From UBA4656 sp002405525 (GTDB lineage: Bacteria > Pseudomonadota > Gammaproteobacteria > Xanthomonadales > Ahniellaceae), in assembly GCA_036723735.1 (NCBI GenBank), contig DAIMGT010000012.1, positions 1 through 64,000 on the forward strand: a DNA stretch of 64,000 bases. The letters are read 5' to 3'. Under the pieces are notes generated by a model. The model worked only from the letters and a program-made list of their open reading frames with translations, searched no databases and had not been told where the DNA came from. The position numbers and the translations under genes were made by a program. Below, piece by piece: positions 27,639 to 38,026 of this stretch. Every line of letters begins with the position of its first letter. The stretch's first letter is position 1.

Positions 27639-27731
27639 TCCGCCCCAGGGCGCGCCCCGCGCGTCCTGCCCGCACCCGGCCCGCCGCTGCGGGCGGGCGC
27701 CGCGTCCGAAACCCATGAGTGAGGAACCCCG

Positions 27732-28610
27732 ATGGAAATCACCGCCAGCATGGTGAAGGAACTGCGCGAGCGCTCCGGCGCCGGCATGATGGAGTGCAAG
27801 AAGGCACTGATCGAGAACGCCGGCAACCTCGACGCCGCCATCGAGTGGCTGCGCAAGCAGGGTCTCGCCAAGGCGGACAAGAAGTCCGGCCGTGTGGCCG
27901 CCGAGGGGCGCATCGTCGCCGCCGCCGATGGCCCGCGCGCGGTGCTGGTCGAAATCAATTCCGAGACCGACTTCGTGGCCAAGGACGAGAACTTCGGCCG
28001 CTTCGCGGAGATGGTCGCCCGGGTCGCGCTCGCCACCGGCGCGACCGACGTCGACGCGCTCAGGGCGGCTACCGCGCCCGGCGGCGGCAGCGTCGACGAA
28101 GCGCGCCAGGCCCTGGTCGCGAAGTGCGGCGAGAACGTGCAGGTCCGCCGCCTGGTCGCGGTGTCCGGCAAGGAGCGCGTCGCCAGCTACATTCACGGCG
28201 GCCGCATCGGCGTTCTGGTCGAGTTCGAGGGCGGCAACGCCGAGATCGGCCGCGGCGTCGCCATGCACGTGGCCGCGATGAACCCGGCGTACCTGTCGCC
28301 GGATCACGTTCCGGCGGCGATCGTGGCCAAGGAGAAGGAGATCGCGCTGGCGCAGATCAGCGAAAAGGACCGGCAGAAGCCCGCCGATATCCAGGAAAAG
28401 ATGATCTCCGGCAAACTGCGCAAGGTGCTCGCCGAAATCTCGCTGACCGGACAGCCTTACGCGCTGGACACCAGCAGCACGGTGGAAGAGGCCCTGCGCA
28501 AGGCCGGCGCTCGCGTGACGGCCTTCCATCGCATCGCGGTCGGCGAAGGCATCGAGAAGAAGGACGAGGACTTCGCGGCCGAGGTGATGAAGCAGGCCGG
28601 GTTGGCCTGA
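27732..28610 (+). CDS. tsf: Elongation factor Ts
   Basis: A 292-residue nucleotide-exchange factor for EF-Tu. ITASMVKELRERSGAGMMEC with KKAL is the N-terminal UBA-like domain. ETDFVAKDENF near residue 78 is the TDFV motif that displaces the magnesium of EF-Tu. The C-terminal module (about residues 225-285) is present. ATG 27732 is preceded by GAGGAA. A terminator follows the stop, so pyrH probably has its own promoter. Confidence 0.96.
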   Translation: MEITASMVKELRERSGAGMMECKKALIENAGNLDAAIEWLRKQGLAKADKKSGRVAAEGRIVAAADGPRAVLVEINSETDFVAKDENFGRFAEMVARVALATGATDVDALRAATAPGGGSVDEARQALVAKCGENVQVRRLVAVSGKERVASYIHGGRIGVLVEFEGGNAEIGRGVAMHVAAMNPAYLSPDHVPAAIVAKEKEIALAQISEKDRQKPADIQEKMISGKLRKVLAEISLTGQPYALDTSSTVEEALRKAGARVTAFHRIAVGEGIEKKDEDFAAEVMKQAGLA

Positions 28611-28638
28611 GGCTTCGCCTTCACTCGCGATGATGCGG

Positions 28639-28670
28639 AGGCCGCGGGTGACCGCGGCCTTCGTCGTTTG
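28639..28670 (+). terminator. Intrinsic terminator after tsf
   Basis: AGGCCGCGG (28639-28647) pairs with CCGCGGCCT (28652-28660) and is followed by TCGTCGTTTG. It has the same stem-plus-TTCGTCGTTT form as the tRNA-Leu terminator. Confidence 0.75.
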
Positions 28671-28909
28671 AGGGGACGGTGGTACAGGATCCAGGGTAGA
28701 GGGCCGGGCGCAACGGCTGCCCCGCAGTGTCGCTGCCCCCGGTCACGCCGCCACTCCGGATGATGCGGAACGCGCGCATTGCGGCGCGCCCCACCCCTGC
28801 CCCTGGGCCCTAGGGATGCCACACCCTCGCGCTCCCACGCGACGCCGGGCCACACCCCACGCTCTCGGCTACTATCTGCATGTTTGCCCGCCCGCCGCGA
28901 GAGCCCGTC

Positions 28910-29635
28910 ATGCCCGAAAAGCTCAAGTACCAGCGCATCCTGCTGAAGCTCTCTGGCGAGGCTCTGATGGGCGACGAGGACTACGGCATCGATCCCAAGG
29001 TGCTGGACCGTCTGGCGCGCGAAATCATGGAAGTCAGCAAGGCCGGCGTGCAGGTCGGCGTGGTGATCGGTGGCGGCAATATCTTTCGCGGCGCGGGGCT
29101 GGCCGCCGCCGGCATGGACCGCGTGACCGGCGACCAGATGGGGATGCTGGCCACGGTGATGAATGCGCTGGCGATGCAGGACGCGGTGGAGAAGCTGGGG
29201 GGGTTCGCGCGGGTGATGAGCGCGATCAAGATCAACGAGGTGTGCGAGGACTTCATTCGCCGCCGTGCGATCCGTCACATCGAGAAAGGCCGCATCGCGA
29301 TCTTCGCCGCCGGCACCGGCAATCCATTCTTCACCACCGACTCCGCGGCGGCACTGCGCGCGATCGAGATCGGCGCGCAGGTCCTTCTCAAGGCGACCAA
29401 GGTCGATGGCGTGTATACCGCCGACCCGAAAAAGGACCCCAGGGCAACCCGCTATGAGCAGCTGAGCTACGACGAGGTGATCGAACGCAAGCTCGGCGTG
29501 ATGGACACCACCGCGATCGCGCTGTGCCGCGACCACCAACTGCCGCTGCGCGTCTACGACATGAACAAGCCCGGCGAACTGATGCGCATCGTCCGCGGCG
29601 AACCGGTGGGAACCCTGGTGACCGACCGCGCATGA
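28910..29635 (+). CDS. pyrH: UMP kinase
   Basis: A 241-residue amino acid kinase-fold enzyme making UDP. YQRILLKLSGEALMG, GGGNIFRG, GAGTGNPFFTTD-type (AAGTGNPFFTTDSAA) and KATKVDGVYTADP are family motifs. The length equals E. coli PyrH. ATG 28910 gives the usual N-terminus; an upstream in-frame ATG at 28880 would overlap a -10-like TACTAT (28870-28875) and is less likely. The position between tsf and frr is conserved. Confidence 0.95.
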   Translation: MPEKLKYQRILLKLSGEALMGDEDYGIDPKVLDRLAREIMEVSKAGVQVGVVIGGGNIFRGAGLAAAGMDRVTGDQMGMLATVMNALAMQDAVEKLGGFARVMSAIKINEVCEDFIRRRAIRHIEKGRIAIFAAGTGNPFFTTDSAAALRAIEIGAQVLLKATKVDGVYTADPKKDPRATRYEQLSYDEVIERKLGVMDTTAIALCRDHQLPLRVYDMNKPGELMRIVRGEPVGTLVTDRA

Positions 29636-29832
29636 GGCCGCCGTCGCCGGCGAACGGCGATCAGGCAGCCCCCCTCGGCGGGACAGGCATCGCGCGCAGC
29701 ACCACCGGCGCGGGCCCCTTTTCCCACCCCGCATCCGCAACCCGATTCGCCGCTCGCATCCAGCGCCCGGCCGCACGCCCCGCCCGTCCCCTTCGCTATA
29801 CTTTCGCGCCCGTCCCCACGCTGCAGCGCACC

Positions 29833-30393
29833 ATGTCGATTCCGAACATCAAGAAGGACGCCGAGACACGCATGACCAAGAGCGTCGAGGCCCTCAGGCA
29901 CGACCTCACGCGTCTGCGCACCGGCCGCGCCAGCACCGCCCTCGTCGAGCACCTCAAGATCAACTACTACGGGTCCGACGTGCCGCTCTCGCAGGTCGCG
30001 AACATCTCGGTTTCCGATGCCCGCACGCTGACCATCACGCCATGGGAAAAGACGATGGTCGGCGCGGTCGAGAAGGCGATCCTCGGCTCCGATCTCGGCC
30101 TCACGCCGACCACCGCCGGAACCGTGATCCGCATCAACATGCCGGCTCTGACCGAGCAGCGCCGCAAGGAGCTGGCCAAGCACGTCGCGCACGAGGGCGA
30201 GAACGCCAAGGTGGCGGTTCGCAACGTGCGCCGGGACGCCATGCAGCACGTCAAGGAGCTGCTCAAGGATCGCAAGGTCACTGAGGACGAGGAGCGGCGG
30301 GCGGAGGAGGACATCCAGAAGTTGACCGACCGCTTCGTGAAGGACGTGGACGCGGTCGTGAAGGCCAAGGAACAGGAACTGATGCAGCTCTAG
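29833..30393 (+). CDS. frr: Ribosome recycling factor
   Basis: A 186-residue protein that, with EF-G, splits post-termination ribosomes. The three-helix bundle is seen in KKDAETRMTKSVEALRHDL and the C-terminal RRKELAKHVAHEGENAKVAV and VKAKEQELMQL. The small beta-domain includes RASTALVEHLKINYYG and PLSQVANISV. ATG 29833 is the normal start. A -10-like TATACT at 29797-29802 precedes it, so a promoter of its own is possible, but no -35 is evident. Confidence 0.96.
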   Translation: MSIPNIKKDAETRMTKSVEALRHDLTRLRTGRASTALVEHLKINYYGSDVPLSQVANISVSDARTLTITPWEKTMVGAVEKAILGSDLGLTPTTAGTVIRINMPALTEQRRKELAKHVAHEGENAKVAVRNVRRDAMQHVKELLKDRKVTEDEERRAEEDIQKLTDRFVKDVDAVVKAKEQELMQL

Positions 30394-30668
30394 TGCGGTG
30401 TTCCATCCCTGCACAATACGTCCGCCGAACGGCAGGGCCTCCGATCCAGACACCGGGATGAAGGCACGGTCGTTCCATGTCGATCTCCGGCAACACCAGG
30501 TGGCGGCCTCGCCGTCCGGACCTTCGCCACCCCCGCAGAGGCCCCCCGGCCCTGTATTGCACCCCGCCGCCAGATGCCCGACACGCCTCCCCCGGCGCCC
30601 CTCGGGACGAATCCGCCACGGCGTCCGGAAGGTCCGCGCATGACTGGATCCGAACGCCCGGAGCGCCG

Positions 30669-31456
<788 letters not shown>

Positions 31457-31460
<4 letters not shown>

Positions 31461-32281
31461 GTGGGCTCAGGGAGCGCGTGCTGACGGCCGCCGCGCTGGC
31501 GCCGGTGGCGGTCCTGCTGGTGCTCTGGCTCGACAGCGCCGCCTTCGCGCTCGGCATCGGAGCGGTGTTCGCCTTCGGGCTTTCGGAGTGGGCGCGCCTG
31601 ATCGGACTGCGCTCGACCTTGTCGCGGCTGGTACTGGTGCTGGCCAACGCCCTGCTGATGGGCGTGCTGTGGGAGTTGCGGCGACCCGGGCTGTTCGAGT
31701 GGGTGGTGCTGCTCGGCGCAGCGTGGTGGCCGGTGGCGGCGTGGTGGCTGGGGCACTTCTCCTTCGCCGCGGCGCGGCGCAGGCGCAACCAGTGGCTGAA
31801 GGCAGCCGCCGGCACTCTGACGGTGGTGCCGGCGTGGGCGGCGGCGATCCTGCTGCATGAGATCCCGGCGCTGGGGCCGTGGTGGCTGCTGTTCGTGCTG
31901 GTGCTGGTCTGGTGCGCCGACATCGCGGCATTCTTCACCGGCCGCCGCTACGGGCGCACCAAGCTGGCGCCGCAGATCAGCCCCGGCAAGACGCGCGCCG
32001 GCGCCTGGGGCGCGTTGGCCGGCAGCGCGGTCTACGCCTGCGCGGCGGGCATCGCGCTCGGCGCGCGCGGCACGGCGCTGGTGCTGCTGGTGTTGCTGTC
32101 GCTGGTCACGGTCGTGTTCTCGATCGTCGGCGATCTGTTCGAGAGCCTGATCAAGCGGCACTCCAACGTGAAGGATTCGGGCACCTTGTTCCCCGGACAC
32201 GGTGGCGTCTTCGACCGCTTCGACAGCCTGTTCGCGGCGCTGCCGGTTTTCGCCAGCGGCAAGATCCTGCTCGGCCTATGA
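31457..32281 (+). CDS. cdsA: Phosphatidate cytidylyltransferase
   Basis: A 274-residue polytopic membrane enzyme making CDP-diacylglycerol for phospholipid synthesis. The C-terminal signature is clear: SLIKRHSNVKDSGTLFPGHG followed by GVFDRFDS. About eight hydrophobic segments are visible, and GRRYGRTKLAPQISPGKTR lies in the cytosolic loop. It starts with GTG 31457 overlapping the uppS stop, and ends in an ATGA overlap with dxr. Confidence 0.95.
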
Positions 32282-33459
32282 GGCGGATCGCGCTGCTCGG
32301 CGCCACCGGGTCGATCGGCGGCAGCACCCTCGACGTGGTGGCCCGCCATCCTGCGCGCTTCCGCGCGGTGGCCCTGTCGGCGCACCGCGACGTGGCGGGC
32401 CTGGTGGCGCGCTGCCGCACCGCCAGTGCGGACTACGCTGCGATCGCCGATCCCGCGCTGGAGGGCGACCTGGCCCGCGCGCTGCGCGAAGCCGGGCTGC
32501 CGACGCGGGCGCTGGCCGGCCCGGCGGCGCTCGAAGCCCTCGCCACCCTGCCGGAGGTGGACACGGTGGTCGCCGCGGTGGTCGGCGCGGCGGGGCTGCG
32601 TTCGACCCTGGCTGCGGCGGCGGCCGGCAAGCGCATCCTGCTGGCGAACAAGGAATCAATCGTGATGGCCGGGCCGCTGCTGGCGTCCGCGCTGGCGCGC
32701 GGCGGCGGCTCCCTGCTGCCGGTGGACAGCGAGCACAACGCGGTCTTCCAGTGCCTGCCGGCGGGCTACGCGGGCGATCCCGACCGCCACGGCGTGGCGC
32801 ATGTCGTGCTGACCGCCTCAGGCGGGCCGTTCCGAGGCCGCAGCGCGACGGAACTGGATGCGGTGACGCCCGAACAGGCCTGCGCGCACCCCAACTGGCG
32901 GATGGGACGCAAGATCTCGGTCGACTCTGCGACCCTGATGAACAAGGGTCTCGAGGTGATCGAGGCGCACCACCTGTTCGGGCTGCCCGCGCCGCGAATC
33001 GAGGTGGTGATCCATCCGCAGAGCGTGATCCACTCGCTGGTCGCCTATCGCGACGGCTCGATGCTGGCGCAACTCGGCAACCCCGACATGCGCACCGCGA
33101 TCGCGCATGCCCTCGCGCATCCTGAGCGGATCGAGGCCGGCGTCGCGACACTGGACCTTGCTGCAATTGCCCGCCTGTCCTTCGAACCGCCCGACCGGAC
33201 CACCTTCCGCTGCCTCGGGCTCGCCTACGACGCGCTGGTTGCCGGTGGCACGGCGCCCGCGATTCTGAACGCGGCCAACGAGGTCGCGGTGGAGGCCTTT
33301 CTCGCCGGGCGGACGCGTTTTTGCGGAATCGCAACGACGGTGGCCGCTACACTGGAGGCCCTCGCCGCGGGTCCGATCGCGGCGCTGGACGACGCGCTGG
33401 CGGCCGATGCGGCAGCACGGCGCTTCGCTACCGGTTGGATCGGACGTCGGGACGGATAG
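32278..33459 (+). CDS. dxr: 1-deoxy-D-xylulose 5-phosphate reductoisomerase
   Basis: A 393-residue NADPH enzyme of the MEP isoprenoid pathway, which feeds uppS nearby. GATGSIG at residues 8-14 binds NADPH. LLANKESIVMAG, PVDSEHNAVFQ (metal-binding Asp/Glu), TASGGPF, HPNWRMGRKISVDSATLMNK and HPQSVIHS are all present. ATG 32278 overlaps the cdsA stop by four bases. Confidence 0.96.
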   Translation: MRRIALLGATGSIGGSTLDVVARHPARFRAVALSAHRDVAGLVARCRTASADYAAIADPALEGDLARALREAGLPTRALAGPAALEALATLPEVDTVVAAVVGAAGLRSTLAAAAAGKRILLANKESIVMAGPLLASALARGGGSLLPVDSEHNAVFQCLPAGYAGDPDRHGVAHVVLTASGGPFRGRSATELDAVTPEQACAHPNWRMGRKISVDSATLMNKGLEVIEAHHLFGLPAPRIEVVIHPQSVIHSLVAYRDGSMLAQLGNPDMRTAIAHALAHPERIEAGVATLDLAAIARLSFEPPDRTTFRCLGLAYDALVAGGTAPAILNAANEVAVEAFLAGRTRFCGIATTVAATLEALAAGPIAALDDALAADAAARRFATGWIGRRDG

Positions 33460-33466
33460 TCGGCGC

Positions 33467-34813
33467 ATGGGCGAGTTCTTCGGTTCGATCGGATGGCTGC
33501 TGTTGACGCTCGGCGTGCTCGTCACTTTCCACGAGTTCGGCCATTACTGGGTGGCGCGCCGGTGCGGGGTCAAGGTTCTGCGCTTCTCGGTCGGCTTCGG
33601 CCGGCCGCTGTGGACCCGCATCGGCCGCGACGGCACGGAATACGTGGTGGCCGCCGTTCCGCTCGGCGGCTACGTACGGATGCTCGACGAGCGCGAGGGC
33701 GATGTGCCGGCGGGAGAACTGGAGCAGGCCTTCAACCGCAAGCCGGTCAGCCAGCGCATCGCCATCGTCGCTGCCGGGCCGCTGGCCAACATCCTGTTCG
33801 CGGTCGGCGCCTTCTGGCTGATGTTCGTGGTCGGCAAGCCCGACTACCTGCCGGTGGTGGGCCCGGCCGAAGGCATCGCCGCCCAAGCAGGGCTGCGCGA
33901 GGGAGACCGGCTGGTCGCGGTCGGCGACCGCCCGGTGTCGACCTGGACCGACGCCACCATCGCCCTGGTCGAGGCGGTGCTGGCGCGTCGCGACGTGGCG
34001 CTGTCGGTAGTCGCCGGCGATGGCGGGGAGCGCCGCGTCCCGCTCCCGCTGTCGCACATCGACCGCGCGCTGGACGAACGGGAAGCGATGCGCGAACTCG
34101 GCATCCGCGCCCGTGCGCCAGTGGCGCCCGCGGTGGTCGGTCGCGCGCTGCCGGACCGTCCAGGGGCGCGCGCCGGCCTGCTGGCCGGCGACCGCATCAT
34201 GGCGGTCGACGAGCGCCCGGTGGAAACGTTTGCGCAGCTTTACGACGCGATCCAGGCCGCCGCCGCGATCGATCCAGAGCTGACCCTGAAGGTGCGCCGC
34301 GAAGGCGTCCTGCGGACGATCCGCGCCACCGCCGAGGCCGGGACCGGCAGCGACGGGCGGCCGAACTTCCAGCTCGGGATCGCTCAGCCCGATGCGCGCG
34401 ATACCGTGCTCCGCTACGGTGCCGTCGAAGCGCTCCCGGCGGCCCTGCGCGAGACTTGGCGGATGACCGCCACCACTGTCGCCTTCCTCGGCCACATGGC
34501 GCTCGGCCGCGCCTCGCTCGAAAACGTGGCCGGCCCGATCGGCATCGCGCAGACCGCCAACAGTTCGGCGGCACTGGGCGTGGCCTGGTTCCTGTCCTTC
34601 CTCGCCATCATGTCCTTGTCCATCGGAATCCTGAACCTGCTGCCGATCCCGATCTTGGACGGGGGACACCTGCTGTATTACCTTATCGAGGTTGTGAAGG
34701 GCAGCCCGGTGAGCGAGCGCGCCCTGATCGCGGGCCAGTACGTCGGGCTCGCCTTGCTCGCCGGCCTGATGGGCCTGGCGTTTTACAACGACATCCTCCG
34801 CCTCGTTCCCTGA
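33467..34813 (+). CDS. rseP: RIP zinc metalloprotease RseP
   Basis: A 448-residue site-2 protease of the inner membrane that finishes cleavage of anti-sigma factors in the sigma-E envelope stress response and removes signal peptides. HEFGH at residues 22-26 is the zinc site and NLLPIPILDGGHLL supplies the third ligand (Asp). Two PDZ domains lie between (VVGPAEGIAAQAGLREGDRL and GRALPDRPGARAGLLAGDRI). It sits directly before bamA, whose product is watched over by the same stress response. Confidence 0.95.
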   Translation: MGEFFGSIGWLLLTLGVLVTFHEFGHYWVARRCGVKVLRFSVGFGRPLWTRIGRDGTEYVVAAVPLGGYVRMLDEREGDVPAGELEQAFNRKPVSQRIAIVAAGPLANILFAVGAFWLMFVVGKPDYLPVVGPAEGIAAQAGLREGDRLVAVGDRPVSTWTDATIALVEAVLARRDVALSVVAGDGGERRVPLPLSHIDRALDEREAMRELGIRARAPVAPAVVGRALPDRPGARAGLLAGDRIMAVDERPVETFAQLYDAIQAAAAIDPELTLKVRREGVLRTIRATAEAGTGSDGRPNFQLGIAQPDARDTVLRYGAVEALPAALRETWRMTATTVAFLGHMALGRASLENVAGPIGIAQTANSSAALGVAWFLSFLAIMSLSIGILNLLPIPILDGGHLLYYLIEVVKGSPVSERALIAGQYVGLALLAGLMGLAFYNDILRLVP

Positions 34814-35033
34814 AGCCCCCATGACGACAACGCGCGCGCCGGTTCCGGCGGAACCGGCCGCGGCGCGGCTCGAACGACACGGGGCGCGCGGCGCGCGCCC
34901 GCGCGGCGCGGGATGCGTCGCCGCACGGTCCGGCCTGGTCCGTGCACGGTGTCGCCGCGGGCTGCGTCCACGACCCAGAATCCAGGGGCCCGCCGCGGCG
35001 GCAACCGCGGCGCCCCGCACGACGGAGTGACCC

Positions 35034-37424
35034 GTGAAGCGAATCGCCGCCCTGTTCCTGCTGGCCTTCCTCGCCGCCGAGGCGCAGGCCTTCGACCCCT
35101 TCGTCGCCTCGGATATCCGAGTCGACGGCCTGGCCCGCATCTCGGCCGGCACCGTGTTCTCATACCTGCCGATCGAAAAAGGCGACCGGGTGGACCGCAC
35201 GCGCGCCGCGGAGGCGATCCGCGCCCTGTACCGAACCGGGTTCTTCCGCGACGTGCAGCTCTCGCGCCAGGGCGACATCCTCGTGGTGGCGGTGGTCGAG
35301 CGGCCCGCGATATCCAAGATCGAGATCGACGGCAACAAGGACATCAAGGACGAGGACCTGCTGCGCGGCCTGCGCGAGATCGGCCTCTCGGAGGGCGAGA
35401 CCTTCGACCGACTGCAGCTCGACCGGCTGACCCAGGAGCTGACCCGCCAGTACAACAACCGCGGCAAGTACAACGTCAGCATCAATCCCGAGGTGAAGGA
35501 GCTCGACCGCAACCGCGTCGAGGTGACGATCAAGATCGTCGAGGGCAAGGCGGCGAAGATCAGGCACATCAACATCACCGGCAACGAAACCTTCGACGAG
35601 GACGACATCCGCGAGGAGTTCGAGCAGAACACCAGCAACTGGCTTTCGTGGTACAGCCGCGACGACCAGTACTCGCGCGAAAAGCTGTCCGGCGACCTGG
35701 AGAAGCTGCAGTCGTTCTACCAGGACCGCGGATACGTCGACTTCGCGGTGGAATCGACCCAGGTCGCGATCAGCCCCGACAAGAAGGAGATCTTCATCAC
35801 CGCCAACGTCCGCGAGGGCGAGGTGTACGCGATCTCCGAAATCAAGATCACCGGCGACCTGATCCTCGACGAGGCGGTGCTGCGCCAGCTGGTGGTCTCC
35901 AAGCCGGGCGAGATCTTCTCGCGCCGCAAGCTGGAGGCCACCGCGGAGGCGATGACCAAGGTCCTGGCCAACATCGGCTACGCCTTCGCCGACGTCTCGC
36001 CGCTGCCGACCCTGGACAAGGAAAAGCGCGAGGTGTCGGTCAACTTCTTCGTCAACCCAGGCAAACGGGTCCAGGTCCGCCGGATCAACTTCCAGGGCAA
36101 CACGCGCACCATGGACGAGGTGCTGCGCCGCGAGATGCGCCAGTTCGAGGGCGCGTGGTTCTCTCAGGCGGCGATCGACCGGTCCAAGATCCGCCTGCAG
36201 CGCCTCGGCTACTTCAAGACCGTGGAGATCGAAACCCCGCGCGTGGCCGGCTCCGACGATCTCGTGGACGTCAACGTCAAGGTCGAGGAGCAGAGCTCCG
36301 GCGCATTCCAGTTCGGCGTCGGCTACTCGCAGCTGCAGGGCGTGCTGACCTCGATCTCGGTCACCCAGCGCAACTTCCTCGGCACCGGCAACAGTGTCGG
36401 CATCACCGCCCAGAACAACATCATCGCAAAGACCTTCGAGGTCTCCTACTTCGATCCGTACTTCACCGACGACGGCCTCAGCATCGGCTACAACCTCGGC
36501 TACCGCGAGCTCGACCAGGGTGAGGCCAACATCGCCTCCTACACCTCGGACATCGCCAACGGCGAGGTGATCTTCGGCGTGCCGCTGACCGAGACCGACA
36601 CCGTGCAGCTTGCGCTCGGCATGGACCGCAACCAGTTGAACACGATCGACGGGCTGACGCCGGACGTGCTGATCGACTTTCTGGTCGACGAACTCGGCGA
36701 CCGCGAGCGTACGCCGTGCTTCGACGACCCGGCGGACGACGACGACCCGGCGGCCTGCGAGAACCCGGGCGACAACCGCCGCTGGACGATCAACACCTGG
36801 ACGCTGAAGGCGTTCTGGGCGCGCGACTCGCGCAACAAGTTCTTCGCCCCGACCCGCGGCGCCTTCCAGCGATTCGGCGCCGAGGTCGCGATGCCCGGCT
36901 CGGACCTGGAGTTCTACAAGGTCACCTACCAGGCGGCACGCTACTGGCCGGTGACCTCGTGGCTGACGCTGCTGACCCGCGGCGAGGTCAACTACGGCGA
37001 CGGCTACGGCGACACCGACCGGCTGCCGTTCTACGAGAACTTCTACGCCGGCGGCACACGCGACGTGCGCGGCTTCGAGGACAACACGCTGGGCCCCTGC
37101 GACCAGTCGGCGAGCGTGTTCATCGGCCGCTGTCAGCCGCTGGGCGGCGCCTTCAAGACCACCGGCAGTCTCGAATTCATCTTCCCCACGCCCTTCGCCA
37201 AGCGCAACGAGGACTCGACACAGATCTCGGCATTCATCGACGCCGGCAACGTGTTCGAGAGCTTCGACGCCTGGGACGCCGGCGAACTGCGCGCGTCCGT
37301 CGGCCTGTCGTTCAAATGGCAGGCACCGGTGGGCCCGATCGTGGTCAACATCTCGGCACCGCTGAAGAAGAAGGACGGCGACCGCACCGAGGCGCTGCAG
37401 TTCTCGTTCGGCAACACGTTCTGA
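35034..37424 (+). CDS. bamA: Outer membrane protein assembly factor BamA
   Basis: A 796-residue Omp85 protein. A 19-residue signal peptide is followed by five POTRA domains (about 22-420; for example FVASDIRVDGLARISAGTVF and VRRINFQGNTRTMDEVLRRE) and a 16-strand barrel ending in the outer-membrane C-terminal Phe (FSFGNTF). The barrel has the RGF motif in GTRDVRGFEDN. An acid loop rich in Asp (FDDPADDDDPAACENPG) with two Cys is surface-exposed. GTG 35034 follows GGAG. 220 bases separate it from rseP; they contain only GC-rich palindromes such as 34838-34858. Confidence 0.96.
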   Translation: MKRIAALFLLAFLAAEAQAFDPFVASDIRVDGLARISAGTVFSYLPIEKGDRVDRTRAAEAIRALYRTGFFRDVQLSRQGDILVVAVVERPAISKIEIDGNKDIKDEDLLRGLREIGLSEGETFDRLQLDRLTQELTRQYNNRGKYNVSINPEVKELDRNRVEVTIKIVEGKAAKIRHINITGNETFDEDDIREEFEQNTSNWLSWYSRDDQYSREKLSGDLEKLQSFYQDRGYVDFAVESTQVAISPDKKEIFITANVREGEVYAISEIKITGDLILDEAVLRQLVVSKPGEIFSRRKLEATAEAMTKVLANIGYAFADVSPLPTLDKEKREVSVNFFVNPGKRVQVRRINFQGNTRTMDEVLRREMRQFEGAWFSQAAIDRSKIRLQRLGYFKTVEIETPRVAGSDDLVDVNVKVEEQSSGAFQFGVGYSQLQGVLTSISVTQRNFLGTGNSVGITAQNNIIAKTFEVSYFDPYFTDDGLSIGYNLGYRELDQGEANIASYTSDIANGEVIFGVPLTETDTVQLALGMDRNQLNTIDGLTPDVLIDFLVDELGDRERTPCFDDPADDDDPAACENPGDNRRWTINTWTLKAFWARDSRNKFFAPTRGAFQRFGAEVAMPGSDLEFYKVTYQAARYWPVTSWLTLLTRGEVNYGDGYGDTDRLPFYENFYAGGTRDVRGFEDNTLGPCDQSASVFIGRCQPLGGAFKTTGSLEFIFPTPFAKRNEDSTQISAFIDAGNVFESFDAWDAGELRASVGLSFKWQAPVGPIVVNISAPLKKKDGDRTEALQFSFGNTF

Positions 37425-37450
37425 TCGCACAGAGGGCGATCCAGGCCGCC

Positions 37451-38026
37451 ATGCCGAAACAGCCGACGAACGCCGCGCACCGGCGCCGCACGGCCCGGTG
37501 CGGGGGTGCGTCCGCGTTCGTCCTCTGCGCGCTCGTGTTCGCACTCTTCCCGGCAGCGCCGGCGCCGGCGCAGGGTGCACGCGTGGCCTACGTCGACATG
37601 AAGCGACTGCTCGACAACGCACCGCAAGTGCAGGCCGGGCGGGAGGCGCTGGCGCGCGAGTTCGCCAGCCGCGACGCCGACCTCAAGCTGCAGGAGCAGC
37701 GCCTTGCAGGTCTGGAGGACCGGCAGCGCCGCGAGGCCGGCCTGCTGCCGCAGGCGGAGGCGGACGCGCGGCAGGTCGAGATCGACACCCTGCGCCGCAG
37801 CATCGAGCGCCTCCGGACCCGCCTGCGCGAGGAACTGAGCGCGCGCGGCGACGACGAGCTGCGGCAACGCTGGGACGAGGTCCACGACGTGGTGGTGGAA
37901 CTCGCGCGCGAACGCCAGTACGACCTGGTCGTGCAGTCGCCGCAGGTCTATGCGTCGGCGAACATCGACATCACCGACGAGGTGCTCGAAAGACTGCGTC
38001 GCAAGGCCTCGGGGCAGGCGCCGTGA
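37451..38026 (+). CDS. skp: Periplasmic chaperone Skp/OmpH
   Basis: A 191-residue protein with a signal peptide (long basic N-region, cleaved after AAPAPAQG). The Skp fold follows: VAYVDMKRLLDNAPQ, a long Glu/Arg/Leu-rich coiled coil (about residues 65-150) and the closing YDLVVQSPQVYASANIDITD. It holds unfolded outer membrane proteins for BamA, encoded just upstream. It overlaps lpxD by four bases. Confidence 0.9.
   Translation: MPKQPTNAAHRRRTARCGGASAFVLCALVFALFPAAPAPAQGARVAYVDMKRLLDNAPQVQAGREALAREFASRDADLKLQEQRLAGLEDRQRREAGLLPQAEADARQVEIDTLRRSIERLRTRLREELSARGDDELRQRWDEVHDVVVELARERQYDLVVQSPQVYASANIDITDEVLERLRRKASGQAP

Noticed and set aside
34838..34858. Terminator between rseP and bamA
   Set aside because: GCCGGTTCCG/CGGAACCGGC is a perfect palindrome, but the loop is too small and no T-run follows. 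It could equally be chance in this GC-rich stretch.
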